A stretch of DNA of 64,000 bases from Acidiluteibacter sp963716125 (GCA_963716125.1 OY970294.1:2418001-2482000); one strand, 5' to 3'; counted from the first letter of the stretch, positions 8,786 through 19,967 are shown. The notes: generated from the letters alone by a model not told the origin. Translations and numbers: made by a program.

Positions 8786-10020
8786 ATGTTTGACAGAGAT
8801 AAATGGCAAGAAATATTTCATACCATTAGCCAAAACAAATTACGTACGTTTTTGACTGGCTTTTCTGTGGCTTGGGGAATATTTATGCTAATTGTTTTAT
8901 TAGGTTCAGGAACAGGATTATCTAATGGTGTAAAAGATCAATTTAAAGATGCTGCTACCAATAGTATTTGGGTTTTTCCTGGTCAAACAAGTATTCCTTT
9001 TCAAGGATTAAAGCCTGGAAGATTTGTACGATTTGAAAACTCTGATTTTGAAGTTATAAAAAATAAAATCTCTAAAGTTGAGAAAGCCAGTGGTAGATTT
9101 TATGTACCTGGCAGTTCGGATGTAACTTTCAATAGTGAAAGCGGTAACTTTGGTATCAGAACTGTTCATCCCGATCATCAATATATTGAAAAAACACTCA
9201 CCATTAAAGGACGCTTTATAAATAATTTAGATCTTACTGAAAAAAAAAAGTAGCTTCTATTGGTACTTTAGTGCAAAAAGCATTGTTTAAAGGGGAAAGT
9301 GCTATTGGTAAATACATTAAAATTAATGGGATACCATTTAAAGTAATAGGAATTTTTGAAGATGAAGGTGGTGAAAATGAACAAGAAATTCTCTATTTAC
9401 CTATCTCAACTGCACAAATGGTTTTTAACGGTCAAAATAGAATTCATCAACTCATGTTTACTGTTGGGGATGCTAGTATTGAAGAAAGTAAAGTTATTGA
9501 AAAAGAAGTAAGAGCCCAATTTGCAGAAACACATCATTTTGACCCTAAAGATGAACGAGCCATCCGTTTTTGGAACAATGTGGAAGAATTTTTAAAATTC
9601 AAAAACTTATTTGATGGTATCAATGCTTTTATATGGATCATTGGAATCATGACTATTATAGCAGGCATAGTTGGCATCAGTAATATTATGATGATCGTAG
9701 TAAAAGAACGCACCAAAGAAATTGGAATTCGAAAGGCATTAGGAGCCACTCCTTGGTCAATTATTAGTTTGATTCTCATGGAATCCGTATTGATTACTGC
9801 TGTTTCAGGTTATATTGGTTTAGTTTTAGGAGTTGGATTAGTTGAATTAGTGAATAGCTTACTACCACCCGACACCGAATTTTTTAAAAATCCTGAAGTC
9901 AATTTTCAAGTGGCTATTTCAGCCACTATTATTTTAATTGTTGCAGGGACAGTTGCAGGGTTAATTCCTGCACGAAAAGCGGCTTCTATCAAACCAATTG
10001 TTGCACTAAGAGATGAATAA
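8786..10020 (+). CDS. ABC transporter permease (MacB/FtsX type), split by a poly-A frameshift
   Basis: The N-terminal half (8786-9253) has an N-terminal membrane helix (TFLTGFSVAWGIFMLIVLLG) and a MacB periplasmic core domain. The C-terminal half (from about 9250) has the FtsX domain, including IMMIVVKERTKEIGIRKALG, and ends ARKAASIKPIVALRDE. The break falls in a run of ten A at 9240-9249; a run of eleven (or eight) would join ..LTEKKK to VASIGTLVQKALF in one frame of about 411 residues. It is a close relative of the next gene, pointing to an old tandem duplication. The two permeases probably form a heterodimer with the upstream ATPase. The A-run could be a sequencing error, a phase-variable tract or a transcriptional-slippage site. 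Confidence 0.85.
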
Positions 10021-10022
10021 AT

Positions 10023-11282
10023 ATGTTTGATTCAGATAGATGGCAAGAAATATTTAGTTCTCTTAAAAAGAACAAGCTGAGAACAGCTTTAACTGCATTT
10101 GGAGTTTTTTGGGGCATCTTTATGCTGATTATCATGTTAGGTTCGGGAAATGGACTGGAAAATGGGGTGACTTCTGGATTTGGCGGAACTGCAACCAATA
10201 GTGTTTTTATTTGGACACAAAACACTTCTATTCCTTACAAAGGATTGCCAAAAAACAGAAGGTTCAATATGCGAAATGAGGATATGGATGCCATTCGTAA
10301 TCAAGTATCTGAAATTGAAAATTTAGCTCCTAGAAATCAGTTGAGAGGATTTAGAGGTGGCAATAATGTGAGTTATGAAACTAAAGCAGGAAATTTTAGT
10401 GTGATGGGCGATTATCCTCAAATTGCAGCTATCAATCCTATGGAAATTTTAGCAGGCAGATTTATTAATCATTTTGATATTGAAGACAAAAGAAAAGTAG
10501 TAGTTATCGGAACTAATGTAAGAGATGTTCTATTTGGTAAAATTGATCCAATCAATAAAAACATTAAAATAAATGGAGTTTTTTTTAAAATTATAGGTGT
10601 TTGGAAAACAAAACAAAGTGGCGGACAAGGTGAACGAGATTCTCAAACCTTGTACGTACCATTTACCACTTTTCAAAAAGCTTTCAATTATGGAAATATT
10701 GTTGGTTGGATGGCAGTTACGGCTAAAGCAAACGCTTCGGCCTCAGCGGTTGAAGAAAAGATCGTCAAAATTTTAAAGAATCGACATACTATTGCTCCTG
10801 AAGATGATAGAGCTTTTGGTTCTTTCAATGCTGAGAAAGAATTTTCTCAAATAAATGGTTTATTCAGTGGTATTTCCATCTTAATTTGGGTGGTAGGAAT
10901 TGGAACATTAACAGCCGGAGTAATTGGTGTAAGTAATATTATGCTCATTATTGTAAAAGAACGCACCAAAGAGATTGGAATTAGAAGAGCAATTGGTGCA
11001 ACACCTTCTTCAATTATAACACAAATAATTTTAGAATCAGTTACCCTTACTTCTATTGCAGGTTATTTTGGATTAGTTTTAGGTGTGGTGGTTACAGAAT
11101 TAGTTTCCAATGCCATTGGAGATGATCCTGGAGCTGATTCTATGTTTTTAAACCCTACAATTGATTTAAAAGTAGCTTTAACAGCATTAGTCATATTAGT
11201 TGTTTCAGGCGCATTGGCAGGATTTATTCCTGCTCGTAAAGCGATTAAAATAAAACCAATAGACGCATTAAGAAGCGAATAA
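10023..11282 (+). CDS. ABC transporter permease (MacB/FtsX type)
   Basis: An intact 419-residue permease starting two bases after the previous one stops. It opens MFDSDRWQEIFSSLKKNKLR, closely matching the first permease, then has a membrane helix, a periplasmic MacB core domain (residues about 45-250) and the FtsX domain with IMLIIVKERTKEIGIRRAIG and the ending ARKAIKIKPIDALRSE. Such four-membrane-segment permeases work with a LolD-like ATPase and a periplasmic adaptor to drive efflux or lipoprotein release without moving substrate through the inner membrane itself. The neighbouring adaptor makes efflux or secretion the likelier role here. The substrate is unknown. Confidence 0.9.
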   Translation: MFDSDRWQEIFSSLKKNKLRTALTAFGVFWGIFMLIIMLGSGNGLENGVTSGFGGTATNSVFIWTQNTSIPYKGLPKNRRFNMRNEDMDAIRNQVSEIENLAPRNQLRGFRGGNNVSYETKAGNFSVMGDYPQIAAINPMEILAGRFINHFDIEDKRKVVVIGTNVRDVLFGKIDPINKNIKINGVFFKIIGVWKTKQSGGQGERDSQTLYVPFTTFQKAFNYGNIVGWMAVTAKANASASAVEEKIVKILKNRHTIAPEDDRAFGSFNAEKEFSQINGLFSGISILIWVVGIGTLTAGVIGVSNIMLIIVKERTKEIGIRRAIGATPSSIITQIILESVTLTSIAGYFGLVLGVVVTELVSNAIGDDPGADSMFLNPTIDLKVALTALVILVVSGALAGFIPARKAIKIKPIDALRSE

Positions 11283-11297
11283 ATAATTATAAATTAT

Positions 11298-12404
11298 ATG
11301 AAAAAGTTTTTGAAAATATTTCTTGGAGTAGCCTTATTGGCCATCTTTGTTTGGACAATTTATTTCTTGTATTCCAAATCTGAAGAAAAGCCTGTTGTTT
11401 TTAAAACAATAACGGCTACTACTGCAAACATTATCAAGAAAACTGTAGCAACTGGTTCTATTGTTCCTCGGTATGAGATTGAAATTAAGCCACAAGTTTC
11501 AGGGATTATCGATGAAATATATGTGGAAGCTGGTCAAAAGATTAAAGCAGGTGATAAAATTGCTTTAATTAAGATTATTCCTAATATGGTGAGCTTAAAC
11601 AATGCTGAGAATCGGTTACGTCAAGCTAAAATCAATATGGAAAATGCTGAAATTGATTTAAAAAGAAACCAAACTTTGTTAAATCAAGAAGTGATTGCAC
11701 AAGCACAGTTTCAACCTATTGAAATAGCTCATAAAACCGCTAAAGAAGAATTAAAGGCAGCAAATGACAATTTAGAGTTAATCCAAAAAGGAGAAACCTC
11801 AAAAAATCGTTCTAATACAAATAGAGTGATCCGTTCTACTATTTCAGGAATGGTGTTGGATGTACCTGTAGAAGTAGGAAACTCTGTAATAGAAGCTAAT
11901 ACAATGAATGATGGTACAACTGTGGCTTCTGTAGCAGATATGAATGATCTTATTTTTGAAGGAAAGGTAGATGAATCAGAAGTTGGAAAAATTAAAGCAG
12001 GAATGGATTTGATTTTAAGAATTGGAGCTATTGAAAACCAAACTTTTGATGCTATTTTGGAATACATTTCCCCTAAAGGTTTAGAAGAAGATGGAGCGAT
12101 ACAATTTGAAATAAAAGCTGCTGTAAAATTAAAAGATGATCAGTTCATTAGAGCAGGTTACAGTGCGAATGCTGATATAGTTCTTGATCGTAGAGACAGT
12201 GTTTTAGCTATTTCGGAAGCATTGTTACAGTTTGAAGGAGATTCAGCTTTTGTGGAAGTAGAAACGAATCCCAATGAATTTGAGAAAAAGTATGTTAAAA
12301 CTGGCTTATCAGATGGAATCAATATAGAATTATTGGAAGGTGTTGACAAGGCTGCAAAAATAAAATTGTGGAATTTGGCGGAACCTACAGGTGGAATGGA
12401 GTAA
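11298..12404 (+). CDS. MacA/HlyD-type periplasmic adaptor subunit
   Basis: A 368-residue membrane-fusion protein: N-terminal membrane anchor (residues 5-27, FLGVALLAIFVWTIYFLY), a lipoyl-type half domain (PQVSGIIDEIYVEAGQKIKA), a helical hairpin (residues about 90-155) and beta-barrel and membrane-proximal regions (SVADMNDLIFEGKVDESEVG). It lies 15 bases after the second permease, completing an ATPase-permease-permease-adaptor operon. In the family the adaptor bridges the inner-membrane ABC transporter to an outer-membrane channel; no TolC-like gene is visible here, so that partner would be elsewhere. The hairpin is short for MacA but complete. Confidence 0.87.
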   Translation: MKKFLKIFLGVALLAIFVWTIYFLYSKSEEKPVVFKTITATTANIIKKTVATGSIVPRYEIEIKPQVSGIIDEIYVEAGQKIKAGDKIALIKIIPNMVSLNNAENRLRQAKINMENAEIDLKRNQTLLNQEVIAQAQFQPIEIAHKTAKEELKAANDNLELIQKGETSKNRSNTNRVIRSTISGMVLDVPVEVGNSVIEANTMNDGTTVASVADMNDLIFEGKVDESEVGKIKAGMDLILRIGAIENQTFDAILEYISPKGLEEDGAIQFEIKAAVKLKDDQFIRAGYSANADIVLDRRDSVLAISEALLQFEGDSAFVEVETNPNEFEKKYVKTGLSDGINIELLEGVDKAAKIKLWNLAEPTGGME

Positions 12405-12410
12405 GAAATA

Positions 12411-12498
12411 GCCACGCATGCACGAATAAAAATTATTAGAAGATGATTATTTTGAAAAAGAATATTCGTGCATTCGTCCGCCACGGTGGATTCGTGGC
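12411..12498. repeat. Imperfect, nested intergenic inverted repeat
   Basis: The left arm GCCACGCATGCACGAATA (12411-12428) pairs with a right arm containing TATTCGTGCATTCGT. The right arm is interrupted by about 18 bases (with the small palindrome CCACGGTGG) before the closing TTCGTGGC at 12491-12498. Without that insertion the ends would pair as GCCACGAATGCACGAAT against its complement. Its GC content is clearly above the surroundings. It looks like a member of a dispersed palindromic family that has received a duplication. It sits between the end of the export operon and the terminator of the converging aldehyde dehydrogenase gene. Confidence 0.65.
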
Positions 12499-12531
12499 GA
12501 AAAATTAGAAGGGTGTTAGCTGATTTGTGGC

Positions 12532-12569
12532 AAAAAAAATAGCATAGAACCTTAAAACTCTATGCTATT
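12532..12569 (-). terminator. Rho-independent terminator of the minus-strand operon
   Basis: A perfect 11-bp stem, AATAGCATAGA (12538-12548) with TCTATGCTATT (12559-12569), and a 10-base loop. On the minus strand it is followed by a T-run (A-run at 12532-12539 on the plus strand). It lies 23 bases beyond the aldehyde dehydrogenase stop. Confidence 0.8.
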
Positions 12570-12591
12570 CCAAAATATATTTACTTAAATA

Positions 12592-14022
12592 CTAGTAAAT
12601 TATCAATCTACTCTCGGTCATTTCATCCATAGCATATTTTATTCCTTCTTTACCCATTCCTGAATCCTTCACACCGCCATAAGGCATATTGTCTATTCTA
12701 AAACCAGGGATATTATTCATCATCACTCCTCCTACTTCTAATTGTTCAGTAGCTAATTTGAAATGCTTCATAGAGTTGGTAAAAACCCCAGTTTGAAGTC
12801 CATATTTAGAGTCGTTTGATATTTTAATGGCCTCTTCAAAAGAATTTGCTTTTTCAATTACTGCTACAGGTCCAAAGACTTCTTCTGTCACAACCTTCAT
12901 GTCAGAATTACTATCTGTTATTAAAGTGGGAGCATATAAATTGTGTTCATCACTTAAAATTTCTCCACCCAATAAGATCTTAGCACCTTTAGATTTAGCT
13001 TCATTCACCCATTCATCAATTCTTTTCAAATGACTTTTATCAATTACAGGTCCAACTAATATAGTAGGATCTTGTGCATCTCCAACTTTTAATTTTTGAA
13101 TGGAATCAATCAATGCAGCTTGAAAACGATCATATATTTTAGCATGCACAATAATTCGTTGTGTTGAAATACAAATCTGACCGGCATACAAATAAGCTCC
13201 TTTTGCAATTAAATCTGTGATAGATTCTACTTCAGCATCCTCATCCACAATTACTGATGCATTTCCACCTAATTCTAAGGTTACTTTTTTCTTTCCACAG
13301 ATACTTTTTAAATACCAACCCACTTTATCGCTTCCAGTGAATGATAATTTAGCAACCCTTTCATCTCTAACCAATTTCTCAGCTACAGGAATATCGCAAA
13401 CTAACACATTGATGACTCCCGCAGGATAGCCCACTTCTTCAAATAATTCTGCAAATGCCAAACAAGACATAGGCGCTTGTGGAGCAGGTTTAATTACTGT
13501 AGTACATCCAGTTGCCAATGCAGGAGCCACTTTATGCATCACTAAATTCAATGGAAAATTGAAAGGAGTAATACAAGCTATAATTCCTATTGGAAAGCGT
13601 TTGGTAAAAGCAGTTTTTCCTTCTCCTGCTGCCCAATCCATAGGAATAACCTCTCCAGTTAAACGTGTACTTTCTTCAATGGCTAACTTCAAAGTAGTCA
13701 AACTTCTATCTAACTCATTGGTAGCATAAGAGCGTGGTTTTCCACCTTCATTGATTATTATATTAATAAACTCTTCTTTCTTTTCTTCTAATTTATCGAA
13801 CAGCTTTTGCATCATTTCAGCTCTTTTACCTGCTGACCATTTTTTAGTAATTTCAAATGCACTTAAAGAAGAAACTATTGCATTTTCCATCTGCTCTTCA
13901 GTTGCTTGCGGAATTTTACCTATTTCAGTTCCTTGGTATTTATCCAAAACATCTTGAAATTCACCTGTTCCACTAGCTTCCCACTTCCCTGCTATAAAAT
14001 TATTATATTGATATTTTTTCAT
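12592..14022 (-). CDS. Aldehyde dehydrogenase family protein (NAD(P)-dependent)
   Basis: A complete 476-residue aldehyde dehydrogenase. It shows ITPFNFPLNLVMHKVAPA (cofactor-binding loop), KPAPQAPMSCLA, FTGSDKVGW, the general base in VTLELGGNAS (Glu about 250), the nucleophile in GQICISTQR (Cys about 284) and the late motif EEVFGPVAVIE. The family oxidises aldehydes to acids; the closest groups act on succinate semialdehyde, lactaldehyde and similar small aldehydes. It is the last gene of a seven-gene minus-strand operon and the only one without lesions. With the class III aminotransferase it could convert an amino-aldehyde such as 4-aminobutanal or succinate semialdehyde, an inference from context. 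Confidence 0.88.
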   Translation of the reverse strand: MKKYQYNNFIAGKWEASGTGEFQDVLDKYQGTEIGKIPQATEEQMENAIVSSLSAFEITKKWSAGKRAEMMQKLFDKLEEKKEEFINIIINEGGKPRSYATNELDRSLTTLKLAIEESTRLTGEVIPMDWAAGEGKTAFTKRFPIGIIACITPFNFPLNLVMHKVAPALATGCTTVIKPAPQAPMSCLAFAELFEEVGYPAGVINVLVCDIPVAEKLVRDERVAKLSFTGSDKVGWYLKSICGKKKVTLELGGNASVIVDEDAEVESITDLIAKGAYLYAGQICISTQRIIVHAKIYDRFQAALIDSIQKLKVGDAQDPTILVGPVIDKSHLKRIDEWVNEAKSKGAKILLGGEILSDEHNLYAPTLITDSNSDMKVVTEEVFGPVAVIEKANSFEEAIKISNDSKYGLQTGVFTNSMKHFKLATEQLEVGGVMMNNIPGFRIDNMPYGGVKDSGMGKEGIKYAMDEMTESRLIIY

Positions 14023-14231
14023 TTCTATTTCTGTAATTTCTATTCTTTAAAATAATTATCCTGATTCCTTATAAGTTTCACCTAATCTACAGTTAGGCAA
14101 TAATTGTTATAGCTTGTTGATTTTTAACCCTTGTAATGCTTCGAATAAACTGATTAGCGAAGGATTATTCATTAAACTCTCCTTTAAAGGTCTTATTGAG
14201 ATTAATATAAATACGATTTTCCTTAAAAGTG

Positions 14232-15164
14232 TCAAAACTTTGTTTCATCATTCTTCTTGGCCAAAAATACAGTTGCTGAAAGGTTTTCCAAATCATATTG
14301 AACACCATACAAAGTCACAAAATTCTTATGGATATCTTTGTTATACAATGGAGGATTTAAAAAATTATCTCTTATTTGATCTCTAGTAATTTCTGGAATT
14401 TGAACTATTCCATCTAAAAAGAATTTTCTTTCTCTGAGTAGCTGTAAATTCTTCATAAGCTAGCCATTCAATATGCTTGCTGATGATTGGTGGCTACCTT
14501 TTCATTATCTACAACAGGTCCTTTATCTGGGGTTAAATAAACGGTTTTATAATTTCCGGTTTTATCCAGAACAGTTACATTATAACTCATGTGAGAAGGC
14601 AACTCTTATTAAAGTAGCAACTGCTTCTCAGGTACATCCTTACAAGTTTCTAATACATATCGCATAATTAATGGAATACCAAAACCTTCGGCAGCAATTT
14701 TTCTACCACCAAAAGTTAGTGAAATTGCTAATCCATCGGCATTCATACCATCTAGCAATCCCCAATTACAATCTGAAATACCTATTACAGGTTTTAACCA
14801 ATTAGTTTTAAACAATATTCCTTCAAACCACTTGGGATTATAATCGTAATTTCTAATTAATGAATAAGGTGGTTTATTCCAAGCTACTTGTGTACATCCA
14901 CTCATAAAAGCAGGTGGATTGTACATACTCAAATATCTTGACACCAAATCTCCACCACCTGCATAATGAACCACTTGCTCATAAATAGGTAATATTTCAG
15001 GCATGTGCTCTTCCAATTGCTCCAAACACGTTAAATAACCTGGACGTAGCTAATAAACCCTCTTGTACATACCAATTTTTATAATACGGCCATGATTTAT
15101 TAAAACATTTTTGCCACTTCTTTCCTACCTTATCTTCTTCAACACTTTTAAGTGAAATGAGCAT
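14232..15164 (-). pseudogene. C45-type Ntn acyltransferase/amidase, broken by frameshifts
   Basis: Fragments of one gene follow each other in different frames. The start is probably the ATG at 15162-15164 (MLISLKSVEEDKVGKKWQKC). The best-preserved piece (15025-14609) reads SGCTQVAWNKPPYSLIRNYD, where the Cys is the presumed N-terminal nucleophile unmasked by self-cleavage, and GLLDGMNADGLAISLTFGG. The end (14456-14232) reads YGVQYDLENLSATVFLAKK. Breaks lie near 15050, 14610, 14530 and 14460. The family (peptidase C45, related to acyl-CoA:6-aminopenicillanate acyltransferase) cleaves or forms small amides. It lies downstream of the ATP-grasp gene and upstream of the aldehyde dehydrogenase gene. 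Confidence 0.8.
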
Positions 15165-15219
15165 ACTTTACATCATTTTAAATCCACCAATTTCGGCTTC
15201 TTTTAAGTTTTTAAATGAG

Positions 15220-16691
15220 CTATCTGCTTGGATCAACAGCAACATACTGACTTTTAATAGCTTTAATCCATTGTTTTGCTCTGTCTTTTAATTGAAAATC
15301 ATCTGTCATTAACCTACCTCTCAAGAACCAAAATTCCCATATCAGCTCCTTCATATAAATAATCATCTTCTCTCGTAATTCTTAAAAAGAAAGCTTCATT
15401 TTCATTTTCAATTGCTCTACGGTGAGTATCCATTCTATCGTAAACAAATTCACCAGTAGAACGTAATCTCCAAATACCTGACTTTGGGGCTTCAGTAACC
15501 AATTTAATATCTCTTCTTCAGTATATTTTATTACTAACTGACACCAATCATCAATATTCTCTTCTTTTGCCCAACGAGTCATTAATCGCATTTACACAAA
15601 TTTTATACGGCTGATCCATCCACTCTAGTAAGTGAAACATAAATAATGGCATATCTGCCAAAGCAAATACTGCATGATTTGTAATTGAACTTGCTCCAGT
15701 AACTCTTGGGTTTAATTCACCTAAATAAATTTCTCCGTTATCTTGATCAATTAAATAATCTAATTCAAAATAACCTTTGTAGCCTTCTTTTCTCAGTTGA
15801 TCACCAAATAATCGAGTATACTTTTCTTGCTATTGTTCTAATTGTTTGGTGTAAATGCATTAGCATAAATTTCATTTCCACACCATCCGCCTTTATAAGG
15901 AGTTAATTCTTTAAAACCAACCAATTCAGTCATTAAGGGAGCTACAATTGTACCATGTTGAGTAACACAAGCTTCAATTGCAGCACCACTGACAATTAAT
16001 TCGCTTCATCACTTTTACTTCGTCCTCTCCTTCTATTTCTTCAGCATGCTTGTTATAACTTGCTTCATCATTAATAAAAAAGGTAGTATGTCCAGAATCA
16101 CCATAAGGTAATTGAATAACCAAGTCTGTTCCTAATTTCTTTGATTTTTTACTTAAATCTGCATAAGAATTAATTTTAGTCTAAAACATAAGGCACACAA
16201 GGAACGCCTGCTTTTTCAGCAATTCTATTTGTATTTACTTTATTATCCATAAAGCTTCTCAGCTTTAGCAGGAGGAAAACAAACTTCCAAACCATTCTTT
16301 TTGGCTAATTCTTCTGTTTTTTCATCAAACATTAAAAATAAAGCTTTACCACCTTTCCCTCTTTTTCTAATGTAATCAACAACCTCTTTATGCTCTAATA
16401 GATAATTATTTATATCTTCAATACTTGTAAATTCATCGTGAGGTAATTCTTCTTGAGGAGCAAAAACATTTGGATGTAGATCCATCAAAACACTCAATAT
16501 AACAAATAAACTTAAATTTTCTAACCCATTCATCAGCACCTAAAAGATTAAAATTAGTTGCACTAATAAAATAAATTGGTTTTTCATTTCTATAGAAAAA
16601 TCTTCGAATTTCTGAAATTCCATTTAGGACTTCTTTTTTTTAGCAGTTAGCTTCTTTGTTTTTACATCAGTTTTCTTGTTGTGGTCATCAT
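15220..16691 (-). pseudogene. ATP-grasp ligase (D-Ala-D-Ala ligase-like), broken by frameshifts
   Basis: About 490 codons are recognisable, in several frames. Pieces in order: ISEIRRFFYRNEKPIYFISA near 16620; LHPNVFAPQEELPHDEFTSI and KGGKALFLMFDEKTEELAKK (16539-16243); ELNPRVTGASS near 15700, the typical Mg/ATP-binding ExNPR motif; and SGIWRLRSTGEFVYDRMDTH (from 15502), ending at the stop at 15220-15222. ATP-grasp enzymes join a carboxylate to an amine through an acyl phosphate. Here the neighbouring decarboxylase and amidases suggest the amine could be a diamine or basic amino acid. The lesions make it inactive as read. Confidence 0.75.
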
Positions 16692-16707
16692 TTGATATTA
16701 TTTTATA

Positions 16708-19492
16708 TTAATTATTTAGTATGGCCAATTCAATAGAGCTTGCGCCCATCATTGCTGTTGCTGTTTTCTTTCTATTTAAAGCTGCTTCAGTAAAAATTCT
16801 AATTCCTAATTCGTCTCTGTAACCATGAATTTCTGTTACATCTAAGATTAATAAAAAACTCTAAAATCTCTTCACTTAAAACTTGACCTGGCACTAAAAT
16901 AGGAAATCCTGGAGGATAAGGAATTACAAATGAAGCAGATACAATCTCTCTACCGACTTTCATAGCTGCTTTGCACTCACTTCTTCTAATATATTCACAT
17001 TTTGTTTCATCGTAAGACAAAAAATAAGCTTCTCTAATATTTCCTCCAGGAACTCCCGGTACTGCTTGAAATGAAGCAGTGAAATCTGAAAAATCAGGCA
17101 AGGGTGGAGGATTTTCAGTTAATGAATTAATATTCTTCTCTGACAATTTTTAATTGAGCCTCACTCATAGCTTCTCTTTGCTCATCTAACTGATCGGTAA
17201 TTTTTAATAAAACACTAATTAAATAAGCTACTGAACTTCTTGTAGTACCAATATTGGTCATAAATAAAACAGAATTCCTCGAGGTCTTATTTATTTGAAT
17301 ACCAAACTGATCCATTAAAAATTTATTCTTAAATGTATCACCATCAACTCCTGTTCTACCAATGTAAAGATTAATTTTAGTAGGATCTAAAACAAACTCA
17401 TCGTTTGTCCAGGCTTCTTCCATTCTTACCCAACCTTCATCATGATTAAAGTATTCTGTAATTCCTGATTTTCTATATTTTTCAGGAAGGTATATATTTC
17501 TTAACAGTTAACACATCAAAGTATTTTTTAAGCCGTGGATGAGTAATAATTTTAGAACGCAATACCATCGCCATTTCAATACTTTTTTCAACCATTTCAT
17601 ATCCTTCAAACATTACTTGTCTTCTTCCGGCATCCAATGATGCTAATAATTTGATAAGATGGAGAAGTTGATGTATGTGTTTTATATGCTTCATGAAATG
17701 AATCTTCTACTTTTCGTCTAAATTGTTCATCATAAATATGAATCATAGATCCTTGACGCAGAGAGCTTAATGTTTTGTGTGTAGATTGAGTTGCATAAAC
17801 CCTAATTTTAACCAAATCAGGATCTGGCATTGCTATTAGGATTTTTAGCAATTTATTTGCTTCGAATTTCTTTCGATATGACATCACTCTTATATTTTTT
17901 AGCAATACTTTTGCTGAATACATTGCTGTTCTCTGCTTATAAATAGGCGTAAAACCTGCAAATGCAAACCAAGCTTCGTCCCAAAGAAAAATCATATCGG
18001 GCTTAATCGCCAAAATTTCATGCATTACTTTTTGCACATTATAAACGATACCATCAAATGTACAATTGGTCAATAAAAGCATTTTAACTTTGTCTAATCT
18101 TCCGGCTGCTTTCATCGCTAATAACTTGTGCTTAATTTCCTTCTAACGGCACTGCCCCGTACATGCTGTATTTTTCTACTGGATAAGAGTCTAAATAAAC
18201 AGGTAAAGCACCAGAAAGTACCATTCCATAATGGTGCGATTTATGACAATCTCTATCAATTAATACCAAATCCTCAGGTTGAACTAATGCTTGAAGTACA
18301 ATCTTATTAGCCGTTGATGTTCCGTTAGTTACAAAAAAAGTATTAAGAGATCCATATGCTTTAGAAGCTAATTCTTGTGCCTTTTTCAATGGACCTGTTG
18401 GTTGCAACAAAGAATCTAATCCACCAGTGGTTGCTGATGTTTCAGCTAAGAAAATATTTTTACCATAAAACTCACCAAAATCTTGTAACCATTGCGATCT
18501 AAAAATTGAATTTCCTCTAGAAATAGGCATCGCATGAAAAACACCAGTTGGTTTTCTACTGTAATCCATTAAAGCAGAAAAGAATGGAGTTTCGTAACGT
18601 TCTTTAATAGATTGTAAAATACTTAAATGAATTTCTTGTAAATCTTCTGTTCTGTAAAAAACTCTTTTAAAACAGTCTAATGTATTATCGTCCCAATTGA
18701 GAAACTGCAATGTCTGAAATATAAAACAAGATCTATTTCAGGTCGTAAAAGCTTAATAATCTTTACCTAAGATTATAGTCCTAAATCTAAATTTTTAGAT
18801 TCGTCAATTTTAATATTGTCTAATCCAGTAATAAACGGATGAATAGATTTTAAATTTCTGTCGAGATTCTAATTTTAATTCCTGACCGTACTAACTGACA
18901 GTTTGAATATTAGGATTAAACAACAATGGCAATTAAAGCATCTTCTACATTTGATAAGTAAAATTACATCATAGGTAAATTGCTCATTTTTATTTTTAAG
19001 CTCTTCAAACTTTGCTTTATAGTTGACTTTCTCTTCATCTGACGAAATCATCAACGAACTATAACTTCAAAATAATTTTGCTTTTTAGAGGTAGAAGAAA
19101 TTGTAACTCTTCTTCCAAGCATTTTCTTCCGCTTCTCCTCAGATTCAGTAGCACTTCTATTAGATCGGTAACTTTCACTAATTAAAGACCGAACTACTTC
19201 TGATATAGAATTGGTAAAAGCTTCATAATGACCCTTATTGTATAAATCTTGTAATGATTCTATAGTACTTTACACCAGGATAAGCAAAATATTGTTCAAT
19301 CGACTTTTAAAGCTTTAAAAGATTTTACTAATTCTATCTTTAAAGTCTTTAGAATTAAATAATTCAAAATCATTTTTTGAATAATGATTAGCAGCTAATT
19401 TTAAGTTGTTCCAAGAATCGCTTCTATATTGAGCAATGTTAAAATAATTTTTTGCTTTATACTTCTTGGTGTATTTTACTTTCTTCAGACAT
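16708..19492 (-). pseudogene. Orn/Lys/Arg decarboxylase (large PLP enzyme), broken by frameshifts
   Basis: Roughly 925 codons, from an ATG at 19490-19492 to a stop at 16708-16710, are split into many frames. The N-terminal 250 codons (QYRSDSWNNLKLAANHYS, GHYEAFTNSISEVVRSLISE) precede the PLP domain: NTFFVTNGTSTANKIVLQAL and LIDRDCHKSHHYGMVLSGAL (18710-18132), then PDMIFLWDEAWFAFAGFTPI and ATQSTHKTLSSLRQGSMIH, whose Lys (about 17780) would bind PLP. The C-terminal decarboxylase domain appears at 17146-16799 (FQAVPGVPGGNIREAYFLS). Members remove CO2 from ornithine, lysine or arginine to make putrescine, cadaverine or agmatine. The substrate cannot be told from the fragments. Confidence 0.85.
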
Positions 19493-19498
19493 CTTTAT

Positions 19499-19910
19499 TT
19501 ATTTTGAGTGCAATGCCATTTTATTTCCTTCACTATCAATAAAGAGTGCAAAATAACCTGCATCGTCATTAATTTTTTGCTTGGGCATCAAAACTCTACC
19601 ACCTGCAGATTCACATACGTTTTAGAACATATTCTAAATCATTTCCACCATTTAAATAAATTAATAGATCCCTTATCACTTGGCCGTGAACCTTCGCCTG
19701 CAATTATTGCCCCTCCAATTTCATGATCAGTAGGAAAAAAAGCCATGGAATAACCATTCATGGAATTGGTTTCCATATTAATTCTGATAAATGTTATTGT
19801 AAAAACTAACTGCCCTCTCAAAATTGAGTGCCGGTATTTCAAACCAACTTATAAAACTACCTTCTATCTTTATTTCATCTCAGTTTAGGGCGTTTCATCG
19901 GACTTTTCAT
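19499..19910 (-). pseudogene. VOC/glyoxalase-fold protein, broken by frameshifts
   Basis: In-order fragments read FISWFEIPALNFERAVSFYN near 19830, then NGYSMAFFPTDHEIGGAIIA and GEGSRPSDKGS, and finish with ALHSK at the stop at 19499-19501. This is the usual layout of a short (about 120 residue) VOC-superfamily protein ending in LHSK. The start is probably the ATG at 19908-19910; stops follow within a dozen codons, showing the first shift. VOC proteins include glyoxalases and metal-dependent lyases or dioxygenases, so function is open. It lies between the nitrilase-like and decarboxylase genes in the same broken operon. Confidence 0.7.
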
Positions 19911-19967
19911 ATTTTTTTTTATGTTAAGATACAATTAAATTTTAAATGGAACGTCTTTTTTGAATCA

